Shown here one piece after another: positions 36,877-45,331 of a stretch of DNA of 64,000 bases (the stretch's first letter is position 1; each line of letters starts with the position of its first letter). Below the pieces are notes generated by a model, which saw nothing but the letters and a program-made list of their open reading frames with translations, made no database searches and was not told the DNA's origin. The position numbers and the translations under genes were made by a program. This stretch comes from Planobispora longispora (GTDB lineage Bacteria > Actinomycetota > Actinomycetes > Streptosporangiales > Streptosporangiaceae): NCBI RefSeq assembly GCF_016863135.1, contig NZ_BOOH01000016.1, positions 1 to 64,000 on the forward strand, read 5' to 3'.

Positions 36877-36912
36877 GCCGCCGTTCCCGACCCGTCGGGA
36901 ACGGCGGCTTTT
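36877..36912 (+). terminator. Rho-independent terminator after khpB
   Basis: A perfect 14-bp stem GCCGCCGTTCCCGA/TCGGGAACGGCGGC with loop CCCG, followed by TTTT. It ends the rpmH-to-khpB transcript 28 bp after the stop. Confidence 0.95.
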
Positions 36913-37299
36913 CCATGCGGAGCCTTCTCCGGGCGGCCGTCGCTCACCGGCGGCCGGGTGGCGGCCGGGTGGCGGCCGGCGGTTGGCGGTTGGCAGTCGC
37001 CGGTTGGTGGTGGTCGGTCGGCGGCTGGGCGGTGGCCGGTGGTCGGCGGGATCCGTGGCGCCACACTTCCGGCGATATATCCCCGCTTTCCCGGATCGCT
37101 CTTCGTCCCGCCTGTGCCCGCCCTATCCGCTAGCCAGTTCGACTGCCGTACTTCAGGTACGCTCGCGCTGTCAGTGCATTCCCCAGGGGTTCTCGCTCCC
37201 GGCTGGGCGGCGGGAACCCTGACATGTGTTAGCCGGTGACCTGTCGGCCACAGACCCTCTGGGTCGGCGTGTGGATTCTGAGGAAAGAGTGATCGTTCA
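36913..37299. other. Intergenic region with GGCGGCC/GGTTGGC low-complexity repeats
   Basis: 387 bp before rsmG without a gene. From about 36950 to 37055 the plus strand is a G-rich series of GGGTGGCGGCC, GGCGGTTGGC and GGTGGTCGG units with almost no runs of C. The AT-richer part from 37060 to 37290 should contain the rsmG promoter; I see no convincing hexamers. Confidence 0.5.
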
Positions 37300-38013
37300 G
37301 TGACCGACCAGCAGTTGCCCGAGCCGCCCGAGGTCGCTCACGAGGTGTTCACCGGTGAGGCCTGGTCCCGCGCGGAGGCGTTCGCGGAGTTGCTGGCCGG
37401 TCCCGGCGTCGTGCGCGGACTGCTCGGTCCGCGTGAGATCCCCCGGATCTGGGACCGCCACCTGCTCAACTGCGCGGTGGTCGCCGAGGCGATCCCCGCC
37501 GACGTACGGCTGGTCGACATCGGGTCCGGCGCGGGCCTGCCCGGCCTGGTGCTCGCGATCGTCCGGCCGGACATCTCGGTCACGCTCCTGGAACCGCTCC
37601 TGCGCAGGACGGTCTTCCTGGAAGAGTGTGTGGAGACGCTGAAACTCGAGAACGTCGAGGTGCTCCGCGGGCGGGCGGAGGAGTTCGCGGGCAGGCGCGA
37701 GTTCGACGTGGCCTCCGCGCGCGCGGTGGCGCCCCTGGACCGGCTGCTGACGTGGGCGCTGCCGCTTCTGCGTGAAGGGGGAGAGCTGCTGGCGATGAAG
37801 GGGGAGCGCGCGGCGGAGGAACTCGCGGCCGCCGACACGCAATTGCGCTCCAGTGGAGTGCGGACAGCCGAGCTTGTTTCGGTCGGGCACGGTAAGGTCG
37901 AGCCGCCTGCAACTCTCGTCAGGGTGGTCGCCGGTCGGGCCCCCATGAAAGCGTCGCAGGCCTCTCGCCGGACAGACCGGGCCTCGCGGTCGAAGCGGGC
38001 ACGAGGCCAGTAA
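37300..38013 (+). CDS. rsmG: 16S rRNA (guanine527-N7)-methyltransferase RsmG/GidB
   Basis: 237 residues. SAM-binding LVDIGSGAGLPGLVLAI (about 70-86), the upstream IWDRHLLNCAVV and downstream SARAVAPLDRLLTWALPLL are family signatures. It methylates G527 in the 530 loop; loss in actinobacteria gives low-level streptomycin resistance. The tail from about 205 is basic and probably disordered. Confidence 0.95.
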   Translation: MTDQQLPEPPEVAHEVFTGEAWSRAEAFAELLAGPGVVRGLLGPREIPRIWDRHLLNCAVVAEAIPADVRLVDIGSGAGLPGLVLAIVRPDISVTLLEPLLRRTVFLEECVETLKLENVEVLRGRAEEFAGRREFDVASARAVAPLDRLLTWALPLLREGGELLAMKGERAAEELAAADTQLRSSGVRTAELVSVGHGKVEPPATLVRVVAGRAPMKASQASRRTDRASRSKRARGQ

Positions 38014-38285
38014 GACAGACCGAGCAAAGCGAGTAGAGGCCAGTGGATGACCGTGAGAGTGCGATCGTCAGCATGATGAGCGGTCTCGGCTGGCCTCGGA
38101 GCCCCGTCTCCCGGCGGCCTGGACGCTCCTCCGGTCTGGGCTGGCCGCTGCCGGCTCCTTCCGGGAGCGCGAGTCCGGCGGAGCCGGCGAGAACGGTCGA
38201 GGCAGGGAAACCGGTCACCGAGGTGAGGCCGGTTGACAGTGCCGGGCCGGCCAGCATGGCCGTACCGACCGGAAGGATGACGACC

Positions 38286-39212
38286 GTGACCCAGACCCCC
38301 CTTAACCCCGGCGACTCGCCGCTGGTACGAGAGGCACTCAGTTCAGTGGTTTCACGTGAAACATCGACCCAGACGACTACGGTCCCGTCCGGTGACTCCC
38401 CGGGGAGCCGGAACGGCGAGTGGCCGCGACCGCCTCGGACTCGCATCTTCACCGTCGCCAACCAGAAGGGCGGCGTGGGCAAGACCACCACATCGGTGAA
38501 CCTGGCCGCAGCGCTGTCCATGCACGGCCAGCGCGTCCTGGTGGTGGACCTCGACCCGCAGGGCAACGCCTCCACGGCGCTGTCCATCGAGCACCGCGGC
38601 GACGTGCCGGACATGTACAAGGTGCTCGTGGAGGACATGCCGCTCATCGAGGCGGTGAAGGAAGTCCCGGAGATGCCCGGGCTCTACTGCGCTCCCGCCA
38701 CCATCGACCTGGCCGGAGCCGAGATCGAGCTGGTCTCCATGGTCGCCCGTGAAGCACGGCTCCAGCGCGCCCTGGCGGCCTACGACGCCATCGAGCTCGA
38801 CTACATCCTCATCGACTGTCCGCCCTCGCTCGGCCTCCTGACGGTCAACGCCCTGATGGCCGCGAACGAACTGCTCATCCCGATCCAGTGCGAGTACTAC
38901 GCGCTGGAGGGCCTGGGCCAGCTGCTGCGGAACGTGGATCTGGTGAAGGCCCACCTGAACCCCACGCTCGACCTGTCCACCATCCTCCTGACGATGTACG
39001 ACGGCCGTACCCGCCTCGCCTCCCAGGTCGCAGACGAGGTACGGTCCCACTTCGGCGACCGGGTCCTGAGCACGCTGATCCCCCGGAGCGTGCGTGTCTC
39101 CGAGGCCCCGAGCTACGGCCAGTCGGTCATGACCTACGACCCGGGCTCCAGCGGCGCGATGGCCTACATGGACGCCGCCCGTGAGATCGCATACCGCGGC
39201 GCGGCGGTGTGA
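38286..39212 (+). CDS. parA: Chromosome partitioning ATPase ParA (Soj)
   Basis: 308 residues from GTG 38286 (GGAAGG nine bases upstream). Deviant Walker A KGGVGKTTT, VVDLDPQGNAST and IDCPPSLGLLT are intact. The frame stays open upstream to 38043, which would add 81 Pro/Ser-rich residues; I judge this unlikely. Residues 22-26 (VSRET) are encoded by a perfect parS site within the gene. ParA forms nucleoid-bound dimers that move ParB-parS complexes. Confidence 0.92.
   Translation: MTQTPLNPGDSPLVREALSSVVSRETSTQTTTVPSGDSPGSRNGEWPRPPRTRIFTVANQKGGVGKTTTSVNLAAALSMHGQRVLVVDLDPQGNASTALSIEHRGDVPDMYKVLVEDMPLIEAVKEVPEMPGLYCAPATIDLAGAEIELVSMVAREARLQRALAAYDAIELDYILIDCPPSLGLLTVNALMAANELLIPIQCEYYALEGLGQLLRNVDLVKAHLNPTLDLSTILLTMYDGRTRLASQVADEVRSHFGDRVLSTLIPRSVRVSEAPSYGQSVMTYDPGSSGAMAYMDAAREIAYRGAAV
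38349..38362. other. parS: parS site 1, inside parA coding sequence
   Basis: Perfect GTTTCACGTGAAAC, the ParB-binding consensus. Preceded by GTG and followed by ATC but not embedded in a longer palindrome. Confidence 0.95.
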
Positions 39213-39303
39213 ACGGTGAGAACGTCGTGGCGGGCCTCGTCATGAACACTGCTGGGGTCATGCACACTACTGAGAGCGGAACCACGACGCCGGGGGAGGG
39301 GCA

Positions 39304-40314
39304 GTGAGCAAGCCCAGGGGATTGGGCCGAGGTCTGGGAGCACTCATCCCGACGGCGCCTCCACCCGCCGAGCCCGTGACGTCGGGAGCGACCACGACGG
39401 CGATCGCACCGGAACCGGTGAGCCCGATCCGGAGGGGCCTGGGAAGCATCTCGGGGGGAGAGCCGGGGCCGGACCTCAAGCCGGTCGCCGGAGCCTACTT
39501 CGCCGAGCTCTCGCTCAAGGTCATCTCCCCGAACCCCCGGCAGCCACGTGAGGTCTTCGACGAAGGGGCTCTGGAGGAGCTGGCCGCGTCCATCAAGGAG
39601 GTCGGCCTCCTGCAGCCGGTCGTGGTGCGTCCGGTGGGCGAGGGCCGCTACGAGCTCATCATGGGGGAGCGCCGCTGGCGGGCGTCCCAGCTGGCCGAGC
39701 TCGATGTGATCCCCGCGATCGTCCGGGAGACGGCGGAGGACAAGCTCCTCCTCGACGCGCTGATCGAGAACCTCCAGCGCGAGCAGCTGAACGCGATCGA
39801 AGAGGCGGCCGCCTACCGGCAGCTCCTGGACGACTTCGGCGCGACCCACGAGCAGCTCGCCACCCGGGTCGGTCGTTCCCGTGCGCATGTGACGAACACC
39901 CTGCGCCTTCTCAATCTCCCACCGAAGATCCAGAAGCGCGTCGCGGCGGGCGTGCTCTCCGCAGGACACGCGCGGGCGCTGCTGGCCATGGACGACCCGG
40001 CGGCGCAGGAGCGCCTGGCCGACCGGATCGTGGCGGAGCTGCTCTCGGTGCGGGCGGTCGAGGAGATCGTGGCCGTGGGCGATGCGTCCGCTGCGGCTGC
40101 TCCCGCCGAGCCCCGCGCCCCCCGGGTGAAGCCCGAAGAGGACCCGTCGCTCCGTCGGCTGGCGGACCGGCTGTCCGACCATTTCGAGACGCGGGTGAAG
40201 GTGGACTTCGGGCGGCGTAAGGGCCGGATCGTGGTCGAGTTCGCGACCATCGACGACCTTGAGCGAATCATCGCCACGATGTCTCCCGAGTCGCTGCGCT
40301 CAGAGGATCTGTAG
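39304..40314 (+). CDS. parB: Chromosome partitioning protein ParB (Spo0J)
   Basis: 336 residues. N-terminal KPRGLGRGLGALIP (ParA-interaction region), CTPase domain with IMGERRWRAS (GERRxRA motif) and ENLQREQLNAIEEA, the parS-reading helix-turn-helix ATRVGRSRAHVTNTLRLL, an Ala/Pro linker and the C-terminal dimerisation domain. GTG 39304 follows GGGGGAGGGGCA. Terminated by the parS palindrome 8 bp after its stop. Confidence 0.96.
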   Translation: MSKPRGLGRGLGALIPTAPPPAEPVTSGATTTAIAPEPVSPIRRGLGSISGGEPGPDLKPVAGAYFAELSLKVISPNPRQPREVFDEGALEELAASIKEVGLLQPVVVRPVGEGRYELIMGERRWRASQLAELDVIPAIVRETAEDKLLLDALIENLQREQLNAIEEAAAYRQLLDDFGATHEQLATRVGRSRAHVTNTLRLLNLPPKIQKRVAAGVLSAGHARALLAMDDPAAQERLADRIVAELLSVRAVEEIVAVGDASAAAAPAEPRAPRVKPEEDPSLRRLADRLSDHFETRVKVDFGRRKGRIVVEFATIDDLERIIATMSPESLRSEDL

Positions 40315-40321
40315 TCGCCGT

Positions 40322-40369
40322 ACGCCGAGGGCCGCGATGTTTCACGTGAAACATCGCGGCCCTCGGCGT
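40322..40369. terminator. parS: 48-bp perfect palindrome with parS site 2 at its centre, after parB
   Basis: Positions 40322-40345 are the exact reverse complement of 40346-40369. The centre GTTTCACGTGAAAC (40339-40352) is a perfect parS, flanked on each side by ten more symmetric bases of the GAGGGCCGCG kind. As RNA it would form a 24-bp hairpin and could end parA-parB transcription; as DNA it binds ParB. Both roles are inferred from sequence. Confidence 0.9.
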
Positions 40370-40649
40370 GTTGAGGAGAGCGCGGCCCCCGCCGTGGTGA
40401 GAAGAGCATCGCCTCTTCTGTCGGCGCCACCAGAACTACCGGTGCCGTCAGAATCGAGCCTGTCCGTGAGGGGCCACCCGATATCTCTCCTGAGGAGCTT
40501 CAGGGGTGCCCGCCGTAGCCGTGCTCATCGAGGCGGACAGACGGCTCCGCGCTGTCGATCCGGCGGTCTGCCGTTCGTGTAGGGGGTGGAGACATGCCGG
40601 GGACGGCCCCGGCGTACGGCACCGGCACCGGCACCGCAGGAGGCATCTC

Positions 40650-41234
40650 ATGGGCAAGGTCGTCGTGATCGAGCATCTGACGCTTGACGGCGTCATGCAG
40701 GCGCCGGGGCACCCGGAGGAGGATCCGCGCGACGGCTTCCGGCACGGGGGATGGGCGACCAGGAACCACGACCCGGTCATGCAGGAGGTCATGGGCGCCT
40801 CCATGTCGAGCTCCTGGTCGCTGCTGGCCGGCCGTACGACATACGAGCGCTTCGCGGACTACTGGCCCAGGCAGGCGCCGAATCCGTTCACCGAGGCGCT
40901 CGACCGCGCGCAGAAGTACGTGGCGTCGACCACGCTGACCGAGCCGCTGCCCTGGCAGAACTCCACCCTCCTCAAGGGCGACGCCGCAGCCGCCGTGGCG
41001 GGACTCAAGGAGGAGGTGGCGGAGAATCTGGTGGTGTTCGGCAGCGGGGTGCTCGTCCGGTCGCTGCTCCCGTACGGCCTCGTCGACGAGTTCGTCCTCC
41101 TGATCCACCCCCTGGTCCTGGGAGAGGGCCGCAGGCTGTTCCCCGGCTCCGGCCCGGATCTGCCCGCTCTTCATCTGGCGGGGTCCACCACGACCGGCAC
41201 CGGTGTGATCATCGCGACTTACCGGTCCGCCTGA
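40650..41234 (+). CDS. RibD C-terminal/dihydrofolate reductase family protein
   Basis: 194 residues. MGKVVVIEHLTLDGVMQAPG opens the DHFR-like Rossmann fold, LLAGRTTYERFADYW is the family helix, and the NADPH-binding LVVFGSGVLVRSL follows. Many such paralogues exist in actinobacteria as stand-alone reductases of unknown substrate. ATG 40650 is chosen for AGGAGG six bases upstream. Confidence 0.9.
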   Translation: MGKVVVIEHLTLDGVMQAPGHPEEDPRDGFRHGGWATRNHDPVMQEVMGASMSSSWSLLAGRTTYERFADYWPRQAPNPFTEALDRAQKYVASTTLTEPLPWQNSTLLKGDAAAAVAGLKEEVAENLVVFGSGVLVRSLLPYGLVDEFVLLIHPLVLGEGRRLFPGSGPDLPALHLAGSTTTGTGVIIATYRSA

Positions 41235-41265
41235 AGCTGATCAAGCCTGGCACCGGTGCGGCGGC

Positions 41266-41293
41266 GGCGCACCCGAGCGGAGCGGGGTGCGCC
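41266..41293. terminator. Convergent hairpin terminator
   Basis: Arms GGCGCACCC and GGGTGCGCC, 10-base loop, between the convergent stops at 41234 and 41308. Confidence 0.75.
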
Positions 41294-41307
41294 TCGCCTG
41301 AAGCCGC

Positions 41308-41784
41308 TCAGGTGCTCACGTGGGCCCTGAACCGCTCGTGGGCGGCCTGCTTGGAGACGCCCATCGCCTCTCCCACTTCCGCCCAGGAGGCCCCGGTCTC
41401 CCGGGCCCGGGAGACGGCCTGATCGAGCAGGGTGCGCTGCCAGCTCTCTATCTGCGACAGCAGAGTGAGGGCGGCGAGAGGACGCTCGGCCGCAAGGCTG
41501 ACGATCTGCTCGCACAGCAGGTTCGACTTGGTCACCAGCCAGCTCGGGGGCGCGGCGGCGAGCAGTGGTGGGGCATGCCTGCTCCACCATCGGTACTCCG
41601 CCTCTTTGGAGCCCTCCGGAGTGGCCGGAAACCGGCGCCGGTCGGTCCACCCGCAGGAACATGCGGCCTGATAACCGACGAAGGTCTTGGTGAAGGCACT
41701 GGCGGACGGCGCCGGCTCCCCATTGGGAAGCACGGGTGCGACGAAGCCCTCATGGTCGGGAAGCTCGGCGAACTTCAGCGTCAT
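41308..41784 (-). CDS. Hypothetical protein with C-terminal helix-turn-helix
   Basis: 158 residues from ATG 41784. The first half has a possible metal-binding CSCGW motif (about 36-40) followed by Trp-rich WWSRHAPP. The last 35 residues (GASWAEVGEAMGVSKQAAHE) are a helix-turn-helix of a type common in short actinobacterial proteins, so it probably binds DNA. Function unknown. Confidence 0.65.
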   Translation of the reverse strand: MTLKFAELPDHEGFVAPVLPNGEPAPSASAFTKTFVGYQAACSCGWTDRRRFPATPEGSKEAEYRWWSRHAPPLLAAAPPSWLVTKSNLLCEQIVSLAAERPLAALTLLSQIESWQRTLLDQAVSRARETGASWAEVGEAMGVSKQAAHERFRAHVST

Positions 41785-42004
41785 AGTCGTCAAGGTTCCC
41801 TGACGGATAGTCGGCGGCGCAAGAGCATTGCGGGAATTCAGACGCCGTCCTGACGCGCCTGCCGACCCGGCCGGGCACAGCCGTCCCGGAACCGGAGAGC
41901 CCTGGGCCGCGTGGCAGGCCGGTGGCATGTTCGGCTGGTACGTTGATCGAGGTGATCCGACAGCACCGCGACTCCTCCGTAGCGCCGTTCCCGGGCAGGG
42001 CAGC

Positions 42005-43024
42005 ATGAGGATCCGAGAGATCTCGACCACGGACTACCACACCGCCGGTGAGCCGTTCCGGATCGTCAGCGATCCGCCGGTCGCCATCGAGGGCGCGACG
42101 GTGGCGGAGAAGCGCATGTTCGCGATCGGCGACCCGCACGTCGACCGTCTTCGCCGGTTGTTGTGCTTCGAACCGCGCGGGCACGCGGACATGTACGGCG
42201 GGTTCCTCGTCGAGCCCGACGACGACGGCGCGCATGTCGGCGTCCTGTTCTGGCACAAGGACGGCTTCTCCACGGCGTGCGGCCACGGGACCATCGCGCT
42301 GGGCGTGTGGGCGGTGCACAGCGGGCTGGTGGAACCCGACCCGTCGGGTGTCGCGGAGGTGCGCATCGACGTGCCGTCCGGACGGGTGACCGCGCGGGTC
42401 CGCACCGACGGGGAGCGGTTCACCGGGGTCGACTTCGTCAGCGTTCCCAGTTACCCCCTCCACCGGAAGGTCGAGGTGACGACCTCACGCGGCGAGGTCG
42501 TCGTCGACATCGGCTTCGGCGGGGCGACGTACGCACATCTGGACGCCTCCGGCATCGGCCTCGGCGTCGCTCCGGAGAACTACACCGAGCTGATCGCCGT
42601 CGGCCGTGAGATCAAGTGGCTCCTCGACGACACCGCGTACGCCGTCCACCCGCTCGACGACCGGCTCAGCGGCGTCTACGGCACCATCCTGTTCGAAGAC
42701 CTCGGAACCGACGCCGAGGGGAATCTTCATCAGCGCAACGTCACCGTCTTCGCCGACGGTGAGGTCGATCGTTCGCCGTGCGGATCGGGGACCTGCTCGC
42801 GGGTGGCCGTTCTCGCCGCAGACGGCGTCCTGTGGCCCGGGCGGGAGCTCGTCCACGACTCCATCGTGGGAACCCGGTTCCACGCGCGGATCGCGGGGGA
42901 GCTGACGGTGGCCGGCCGTCGGGCCGTCGTCCCCGAGATCACCGGCATGGCCTTCCGGACCGGCCGGCACATCTTCGAGATCGATCCGGAGGATTCTCTG
43001 GGAGAGGGGTTCGTGCTCCGGTGA
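42005..43024 (+). CDS. Proline racemase family protein (likely hydroxyproline epimerase)
   Basis: 339 residues, two-domain diaminopimelate-epimerase-like fold. Both catalytic cysteines are present: ACGHGT (first half, near residue 91) and SPCGSG (near residue 260). Two Cys indicate an epimerase or racemase of proline or 4-hydroxyproline; trans-3-hydroxyproline dehydratases have Thr at the second position. The stop overlaps the start of the next gene by GTGA, so the two enzymes work together. Confidence 0.9.
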   Translation: MRIREISTTDYHTAGEPFRIVSDPPVAIEGATVAEKRMFAIGDPHVDRLRRLLCFEPRGHADMYGGFLVEPDDDGAHVGVLFWHKDGFSTACGHGTIALGVWAVHSGLVEPDPSGVAEVRIDVPSGRVTARVRTDGERFTGVDFVSVPSYPLHRKVEVTTSRGEVVVDIGFGGATYAHLDASGIGLGVAPENYTELIAVGREIKWLLDDTAYAVHPLDDRLSGVYGTILFEDLGTDAEGNLHQRNVTVFADGEVDRSPCGSGTCSRVAVLAADGVLWPGRELVHDSIVGTRFHARIAGELTVAGRRAVVPEITGMAFRTGRHIFEIDPEDSLGEGFVLR

Positions 43025-43977
43025 CTCCAGCGTCCTTGCCGTACATCGGCCCCGAGCAGATCGCCGCGCTGCTGTCACCGCGTGAGGCCGTCCAGGCCGT
43101 CGAGGCGGTGTTGCGCGACGGATTCGACCCCGCCGACGATCCCGTGCGAAGCCAGGTCGGCATCCGGCACGGGCAGTTCCTCCTCATGCCCAGCGAACTC
43201 GCCAGGAGCGCCGGAGTGAAGATCGCTACTGTCGCCCCGCGCGACAGCGGCGCCGGCCTGCCCCGGATCCAAGGGCTGTACGTGCTGTTCGACGCCGTGA
43301 CCCTCGCTCCCAAGACCCTGCTCGACGGCCCCGTGCTGACCGCGTTGCGCACCCCGGCCGTCTCGGTCGCGGCGGTCGGACCCGCCCTGACGCGAACGAC
43401 CGAGCCCGCCGGTGTCGTCGTCTTCGGCGCCGGACCCCAGGGGACGGGGCACGCCGACACGCTGCGATCGGTGCTGGCCGGGAAGCGGGAGATCGCCGGC
43501 GTGACCTACGTCGTGCGGCATCCGGAGGCGTACGCCCGGCTCCGGCGTCCTGACGTCGCGATCGTGAGCACCGGCGGCGACGAGGCCGCAGAGGCGGTTC
43601 GCGATGCGGCCGTGGTGGTGTGCGCCACGGACTCGCGCGTCCCTCTCTTCGACTCGACGCTCGTACGCGATGACGCGGTGGTGATCGCCGTGGGTTCGCA
43701 CGAGCCCGACGCCCGGGAGATCGACGCGGCTCTGTTCCGGCGTGCGCAGGTCATCGTCGAAGACGTGAAGACGGCGCTGCGCGAGTGCGGCGACATCGTG
43801 ATGGCCGTCGCGGAGAACGCCGTCACCCCGCAGCACCTGGTCGCGATGCGTTCAACCGTCCGCGGCGAGGTGGAGCTCGCCGCGGACCGGCCTGTCCTGT
43901 TCAAGAGTTCGGGCATGTCCTGGGAGGATCTCGTCGTCGCCGAGGCGATCGTCTCCCGACTGGAGAAGGATTCCTGA
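43021..43977 (+). CDS. Ornithine cyclodeaminase/mu-crystallin family protein
   Basis: 318 residues. N-terminal MTPASLPYIGPEQIAALLSP, RTPAVSVAAV (substrate/dinucleotide segment), Rossmann motif VVVFGAGPQGTGHA (about 130-143) and AVGSHEPDAREID are family signatures. Members act as ornithine cyclodeaminases, delta1-pyrroline-2-carboxylate reductases or alanine dehydrogenases. Coupled with the proline-racemase gene, a pyrroline-2-carboxylate reductase role in hydroxyproline or D-proline use is the best guess. Confidence 0.9.
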   Translation: MTPASLPYIGPEQIAALLSPREAVQAVEAVLRDGFDPADDPVRSQVGIRHGQFLLMPSELARSAGVKIATVAPRDSGAGLPRIQGLYVLFDAVTLAPKTLLDGPVLTALRTPAVSVAAVGPALTRTTEPAGVVVFGAGPQGTGHADTLRSVLAGKREIAGVTYVVRHPEAYARLRRPDVAIVSTGGDEAAEAVRDAAVVVCATDSRVPLFDSTLVRDDAVVIAVGSHEPDAREIDAALFRRAQVIVEDVKTALRECGDIVMAVAENAVTPQHLVAMRSTVRGEVELAADRPVLFKSSGMSWEDLVVAEAIVSRLEKDS

Positions 43978-44050
43978 GTTCCCGCCCCATCACTGAGACA
44001 CGTTCGGCCGTACGTCGTGGACGACCGATGCGGCGAACACCACAGGGGAG

Positions 44051-44078
44051 GGGCGATGTTTCACGTGAAACATCGCCC
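44051..44078. terminator. parS: 28-bp perfect palindrome with parS site 3, between convergent genes
   Basis: GTTTCACGTGAAAC (44058-44071) is extended symmetrically to GGGCGAT...ATCGCCC. It lies between the convergent stops at 43977 and 44082 and would form a 14-bp hairpin as RNA, so it is probably both ParB site and terminator. Confidence 0.88.
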
Positions 44079-44081
44079 TCT

Positions 44082-45134
44082 TCATGAGTGGGAGGCGACC
44101 GCCGTGCGGATGTCGGAGACGAAGGTGTCCACCTGTTCCGGGGTGGTGTCGAAGGCTGTCACCAGACGGACCACGTTCTCCGCGGCGTCCCACATGTGGA
44201 AGAGGTAGCGCTGCTGGAGTTCGGTGACGGCCTTCTCCGGGAGCCGGGGGAAGACCGCGTTGGACTGGACGGGCCAGCGCAGGGAAACCCCCGGCAGATC
44301 GCTGATGCCGTCGGCGATGCGGTGGGCCATCGCGTTGGCGTGGGCGGCGTTGTCGTGCCAGAGGTTGTCGGCGAGGAGCGCGGTCAGCTGGACGGAGACG
44401 TAGCGCATCTTCGAGGCGAGCTGCATGCCCTGCTTGCGGAGGAACAGCGCCGAGGAGTCCAGCTCGGGGTTGAGGATGACGAGCGCCTCGGCTCCCATGG
44501 CGCCGTTCTTGGTGCCGCCGAAGCTGAGCACGTCCACACCGGCGTCGGTGGTGAGGGTGCGCATCGAGCAGCCGAGCTCGGCCGCCGCGTTGGCCAGGCG
44601 CGCCCCGTCCATGTGGAGGAAGAGCCCCCGGGAGTGGGCGAACTCCGCGAGCTCCGAGATCTCGTCGGCGGTGTAGGCGGTGCCGCACTCGGTCACCTGA
44701 GAGATGGAGATGACCCGGGGCTGGGCGTACTGCGTGTTGCCGAGGACCGAGAGGTGGTCGCGGATGTCGTCGGGCGCGACCTTCCCGTCGTCGGTGGGGA
44801 GCGGTACGAGCTTGGCGCCCAGGACGCGCTCGGCCGCCCCGCCCTCGTGGGTGTTGATGTGGGCCGTGGCCGGGCAGAGGACGGAGTCGTAGAGGCGCAG
44901 GAGCAGGCCCAGTCCCACCACGTTGGCGCCGGTGCCGTTGAACATCGCGTACGCCGTCGCCTGGGAGCCGAACTCGGCGCGGAAGGCGTCCTGCATCGCC
45001 TCGGTCCACGGATCCGAGCCGTAGGCCGGGGCGTCCCCGACGTTGGCCTCCATGACAGCGGAGAGGATCTTCGGATGCACGCCCGCGTGGTTGTCACTGG
45101 CGAAGCTCTTGGGGAAAAGCGTGGTGGTCAGCAC
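44082..45134 (-). CDS. ltaE: Low-specificity L-threonine aldolase
   Basis: 350 residues, fold-type I PLP enzyme. FASDNHAGVHPKI at the N-terminus, the HMDGARLANAAAELG segment and the PLP lysine in SFGGTKNGAMGAEAL are all present. It cleaves threonine or allo-threonine to glycine and acetaldehyde. The GTG at 45134 has no ribosome site upstream, so the message may be leaderless; the longer open frame upstream is repeat DNA and unlikely coding. Confidence 0.9.
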   Translation of the reverse strand: MLTTTLFPKSFASDNHAGVHPKILSAVMEANVGDAPAYGSDPWTEAMQDAFRAEFGSQATAYAMFNGTGANVVGLGLLLRLYDSVLCPATAHINTHEGGAAERVLGAKLVPLPTDDGKVAPDDIRDHLSVLGNTQYAQPRVISISQVTECGTAYTADEISELAEFAHSRGLFLHMDGARLANAAAELGCSMRTLTTDAGVDVLSFGGTKNGAMGAEALVILNPELDSSALFLRKQGMQLASKMRYVSVQLTALLADNLWHDNAAHANAMAHRIADGISDLPGVSLRWPVQSNAVFPRLPEKAVTELQQRYLFHMWDAAENVVRLVTAFDTTPEQVDTFVSDIRTAVASHS

Positions 45135-45143
45135 AGGGCCAGC

Positions 45144-45240
45144 GTAGGTGAGGGGGGCGTCCGCGTGGTCGCCCGGCTCCGCCGTACGAGGGTAGGTGAG
45201 GGAGGCGTCCGCGCGGTCGCCCGGCTCCCACCGTACGGCG
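45144..45240. repeat. Two copies of a 37-bp element, 48-bp period, upstream of ltaE
   Basis: GTAGGTGAGGG-GGCGTCCGCG-GGTCGCCCGGCTCC occurs at 45144-45180 and 45192-45228 with few differences, each followed by a CCGTACG sequence. A further GGAGGC/GGAGAC hexamer run lies at 45281-45310. The array separates ltaE from the upstream ddl-like gene. Confidence 0.75.
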
Positions 45241-45331
45241 GAGCCGCCGGGCCTCGCCGCACCGGCGCTGCGGCGAGCGCCGGAGGCGGAGGCGGAGACG
45301 GAGACGGAGGACGCGGGATGCGGGATGCCGG

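Noticed and set aside
38043-38285. N-terminal extension of ParA from an upstream start
   Set aside because: The stretch is Pro/Ser-rich and unlike ParA, and a good ribosome site supports GTG 38286.
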